From NCBI RefSeq assembly GCF_003611475.1, contig NZ_RAXT01000023.1, forward strand, positions 1 to 47,348: a stretch of DNA of 47,348 nt. Reading direction: 5' to 3'. The notes under the pieces were generated by a model, which worked only from the letters and a program-made list of their open reading frames with translations, searched no databases and was not told the origin of the DNA. Shown piece by piece: positions 44,777 to 47,348 of the stretch. A program made the translations under genes and the position numbers. The stretch is from Acinetobacter rongchengensis. Lineage in GTDB: Bacteria > Pseudomonadota > Gammaproteobacteria > Pseudomonadales > Moraxellaceae. Every line of letters begins with the position of its first letter. Positions within the stretch are counted from its first letter, which is position 1.

Positions 44777-46657
44777 ATGCATTATCCTAAAGTTTACGAT
44801 GTCATTGTTATTGGTGGCGGTCACGCAGGTACGGAAGCGGCGTTGGCTGCGGCACGTATGGGTCGACAGACTTTACTCCTAACTCATAACATTGAGACTT
44901 TAGGGCAGATGAGCTGTAACCCAGCAATTGGTGGTATTGGAAAATCACATCTTGTTCGTGAGATTGATGCACTAGGCGGCGCAATGGCTTTGGCTGCCGA
45001 TAAAGGCGGGATTCAATTCCGTATTTTGAACTCACGTAAAGGTGCTGCTGTTCGTGCTACACGTGCTCAGGCTGATCGTATTCGTTTTAAAGCTGCAATT
45101 CGTCATACACTAGAAAATCAAGCCAATTTGGATATTTTCCAACAGTCAGCAGATGACTTGATCGTTGAAGGCGATACCGTTAAAGGTGTGGTTACTCAAA
45201 TGGGTATCCGCTTTGACGCAAAAACGATTGTACTCACTACAGGTACATTCCTTGGCGGTGTGATCCATGTCGGTTTAAATAATTCTTCTGGGGGGCGTGC
45301 AGGTGATCCACCTTCAATTTCATTGGCAGCTCGTCTTCGTGAATTGAATTTGCCAGTAGGTCGTTTAAAAACGGGTACACCACCGCGTATTGATGCTCGT
45401 TCAGTTGATTTCTCAGTGATGACACCACAGCCTGGTGATTTCCCATCTCCAACCATGTCGTTCATGGGTGATGCGTCTATGCATCCTGAGCAAGTAAATT
45501 GTTATATCACACATACCAATGAACGTACCCATGACATCATTCGTGGCGGTTTAGATCGTTCACCGATGTACACTGGTGTGATTGAAGGTGTGGGGCCACG
45601 TTACTGCCCATCGATTGAAGATAAAATTCATAAATTTGCAGATAAAAACTCACATCAAGTCTTCTTAGAGCCAGAAGGTTTGGATACACATGAACTGTAT
45701 CCAAATGGTATTTCAACGTCATTACCATTTGATGTTCAATTTGAATTGGTTCGTTCAATTCGTGGTATGGAAAATGCGCATATTCTTCGCCCAGGGTATG
45801 CGATTGAATATGACTATTTCAATCCTCAAGCATTGAAGTTCTCTTTAGAAACCAAAGCGATCAACAATTTGTATTTTGCTGGTCAAATTAACGGTACGAC
45901 GGGTTATGAAGAGGCTGGTGCGCAGGGGTTACTTGCAGGTCTAAATGCTGCTCGCCGTGCGTGGGATCAAGAGCAATGGACACCAAAACGTGATGAAGCG
46001 TATATGGGCGTTTTGGTTGATGACTTGATTACTTTAGGTACCAAAGAGCCATACCGTATGTTTACTTCACGTGCGGAATACCGTTTGATGCTACGTGAAG
46101 ACAATGCGGATCAGCGTTTAACAGCGATTGGCCGTGAAATGGGCTTGGTTGATGATGCACGTTGGGCTAACTATTGTGAAAAAATGGAAGCAGTAGAGAA
46201 AGAAACTGGTCGTTTACAGCATCTTTGGGCTGCGCCAAATAATCCATTGGGTAAAAAATTCGTTGAAATGACTGGCGATGATCTTTCTAAAGAAACCAAT
46301 GCGATTGATTTGCTCAAACGTCCGAACATTAATTTTGCCCAAATTGCTGAATTAACGAGCTCAGAAGTTTCCGCTTTTGTTGGTGAGCAAATTGAAATTG
46401 CGGTGAAATATGCAGGTTATATCAACCGTCAGCAAGAAGATGTGGCTCAAATGAAGCGTTTGGAAGAAACACGCATTCCTGCTGATTTTGATTATGATGT
46501 TGTTTCAGGTTTATCTCGTGAAATTACCTTGAAATTAAAAGATGTACGTCCTGAAACTTTGGCACAAGCAGGTCGTATTCCAGGTGTAACACCTGCAGCA
46601 GTTCAATTGGTGATGATTACGATTCGTAAGAATAATCAAGCCAAAAAATCTGCTTAA
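44777..46657 (+). CDS. mnmG: tRNA uridine-5-carboxymethylaminomethyl modification enzyme MnmG
   Basis: A 626-residue FAD enzyme that, with MnmE, adds the carboxymethylaminomethyl group to wobble uridine 34 of tRNAs. The FAD motif is [20 protein letters not shown]. The [21 protein letters not shown] and [20 protein letters not shown] segments are family signatures, as are [12 protein letters not shown] and [22 protein letters not shown]. The C-terminal helical domain binds tRNA and MnmE. Length matches the usual 620-630. In many genomes it is near mnmE or rsmG; here it is alone, followed by a strong terminator. Confidence 0.97.
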   Translation: MHYPKVYDVIVIGGGHAGTEAALAAARMGRQTLLLTHNIETLGQMSCNPAIGGIGKSHLVREIDALGGAMALAADKGGIQFRILNSRKGAAVRATRAQADRIRFKAAIRHTLENQANLDIFQQSADDLIVEGDTVKGVVTQMGIRFDAKTIVLTTGTFLGGVIHVGLNNSSGGRAGDPPSISLAARLRELNLPVGRLKTGTPPRIDARSVDFSVMTPQPGDFPSPTMSFMGDASMHPEQVNCYITHTNERTHDIIRGGLDRSPMYTGVIEGVGPRYCPSIEDKIHKFADKNSHQVFLEPEGLDTHELYPNGISTSLPFDVQFELVRSIRGMENAHILRPGYAIEYDYFNPQALKFSLETKAINNLYFAGQINGTTGYEEAGAQGLLAGLNAARRAWDQEQWTPKRDEAYMGVLVDDLITLGTKEPYRMFTSRAEYRLMLREDNADQRLTAIGREMGLVDDARWANYCEKMEAVEKETGRLQHLWAAPNNPLGKKFVEMTGDDLSKETNAIDLLKRPNINFAQIAELTSSEVSAFVGEQIEIAVKYAGYINRQQEDVAQMKRLEETRIPADFDYDVVSGLSREITLKLKDVRPETLAQAGRIPGVTPAAVQLVMITIRKNNQAKKSA

Positions 46658-46672
46658 GTTTTTTAAAGTTCG

Positions 46673-46699
46673 AAAAACCCGCTGAGAGCGGGTTTTTTT
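46673..46699 (+). terminator. Terminator of mnmG
   Basis: AAAAACCCGC (46673-46682) pairs with GCGGGTTTTT (46688-46697) around TGAGA, followed by more T. It is nearly the same hairpin as the one at 37247-37271. Confidence 0.93.
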
Positions 46700-46793
46700 A
46701 ATGCAGTTTTTGTAATTTATTAGAGCGCCTTAATTTACATTATTTAATTTAAAATGCATAATCAGTCTCAATGTTAAATATAAATAATAAATT

Positions 46794-47348
46794 ATGTCTC
46801 AAAATATCTATTCAGCCCTCGAACGCATAGGACTCAACGCGCAAAATCGTGCCATACACCTACAACTCAGTAACCAAAGCCTAAGCCAAAAAATTTATCT
46901 ACAACACATCGAAGGCACACATCGTCTCAATACAGGCATACAACTACAACTCATCTGCCTATCGACCGATGACCAAATCCCTTTAAAACAATTCATAGCT
47001 AGCCAAGCCGCTATCGACATCGTCACAGATCGCTCAGAACTAACACGCATTTCAGGCATTGTGACCCAAGCCGAAATTGGCGCAAGTGATGGCGCACTCA
47101 CCATCTATCGCCTCACGGTTGAAGACCCAACCGCACTATGGAAACACAGACGAAACTCACGCGTGTTTATGAATAAAACTGCGATCGAAGTCATCCAAAT
47201 CCTCTTTAAAGAATGGCAAGCACACAGCCCCTTATTCGCCGCCAGCCTGAGCTTGGACCTAAGTGGACTCAGCAAAGACTACGCGGTACGTCCGTTTATT
47301 ATGCAATATAATGAACGAGATACAACCTTTATTCAACGTTTGCTTTCT
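46794..47348 (+). CDS. vgrG: VgrG (type VI secretion spike protein), cut by the window edge
   Basis: The frame opens with ATG at 46794 and is still open at the last base, giving 185 visible residues. Recognisable VgrG N-terminal features are QNRAIHLQLSNQSL, IYLQHIEGTHRLNTG, the LKQFIASQAAIDIVTDRSELTRISGIVTQAE domain, LTVEDPTALWKHRRNSRVFMNKTAIEVI and VRPFIMQYNERDTTFIQRLL. VgrG trimers tip the type VI secretion tube and carry effectors. Codon use is richer in C at third positions (ATC, CTC, ACC) than in mnmG, hinting at separate origin. No ribosome binding site is clear. Effector genes would be expected beyond the edge. Confidence 0.88.
   Translation, partial: MSQNIYSALERIGLNAQNRAIHLQLSNQSLSQKIYLQHIEGTHRLNTGIQLQLICLSTDDQIPLKQFIASQAAIDIVTDRSELTRISGIVTQAEIGASDGALTIYRLTVEDPTALWKHRRNSRVFMNKTAIEVIQILFKEWQAHSPLFAASLSLDLSGLSKDYAVRPFIMQYNERDTTFIQRLLS

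Overview
The window reads as a chromosomal segment of an Acinetobacter-like gammaproteobacterium. The DNA is AT-rich. It carries a fused tyrA-aroA gene downstream of pheA, a prmA / DUF3426 / fis / purH / purD order, a short class II-type EPSP synthase half, and intergenic palindromes of the CCCTCCTTT-AAAGGAGGG type. The genus is inferred from remembered gene order and protein style; no search was run.

Layout. 1-5.9 kb: a DUF1905 protein, a DJ-1/PfpI-like protein, the aromatic amino acid genes pheA and tyrA-aroA, a small unknown protein and a DUF2147 secreted protein. 6.0-14.7 kb: an RNA repair island. On the minus strand, rtcB is followed by a small unknown gene, a DIP1984-family gene, a roughly 210-nt gene-free block with many hairpins (candidate noncoding RNA), a TPR/HEPN-type protein with an R-x4-H motif, and rtcA. 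Upstream of rtcB lie a sigma54 (-24/-12) promoter, an exact IHF consensus and a long palindrome, then a bS21-like small protein, RNase Z, and the divergent regulator rtcR (CARF plus AAA+ with GAFTGA). 14.9-28.8 kb: housekeeping and envelope genes (alpha/beta hydrolase, yaaA, two lipoproteins, cysE, trmJ, dnaE, a DUF815 ATPase, and a patatin phospholipase translationally coupled to a degenerate protein kinase). 28.9-29.3 kb: a tRNA Leu-Trp-Leu cluster. 29.5-37.2 kb: a small unknown gene, gloB, a pseudogene broken by one in-frame stop, the methionine transporter metQ-metN-metI with a terminator after metQ, an acyl-CoA dehydrogenase-like gene and a divergent AraC regulator. 37.3-46.7 kb: purD, purH, fis, a DUF3426 zinc-ribbon protein, prmA, a BASS transporter, a small secreted protein and mnmG. 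The right edge cuts a vgrG gene (type VI secretion spike).

How it works together. The most interesting part is 6.0-14.7 kb. The known parts are RtcB (RNA ligase), RtcA (RNA 3'-phosphate cyclase) and RtcR (sigma54 activator with a CARF sensor domain). Four less explained parts sit with them: a HEPN-type putative ribonuclease, a structured RNA candidate inside the operon, a DIP1984 protein with an unknown partner, and a paralogue of ribosomal protein bS21. The layout suggests an inducible RNA damage and repair unit that may both cut and reseal RNA, perhaps around tRNA or the 3' end of 16S rRNA. That functional reading is inference; the gene order, motifs, promoter and hairpins are visible in the sequence.

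Limits. Protein family names come from recognising motifs, not from searches. RNA folds were paired by eye with no energy calculation.
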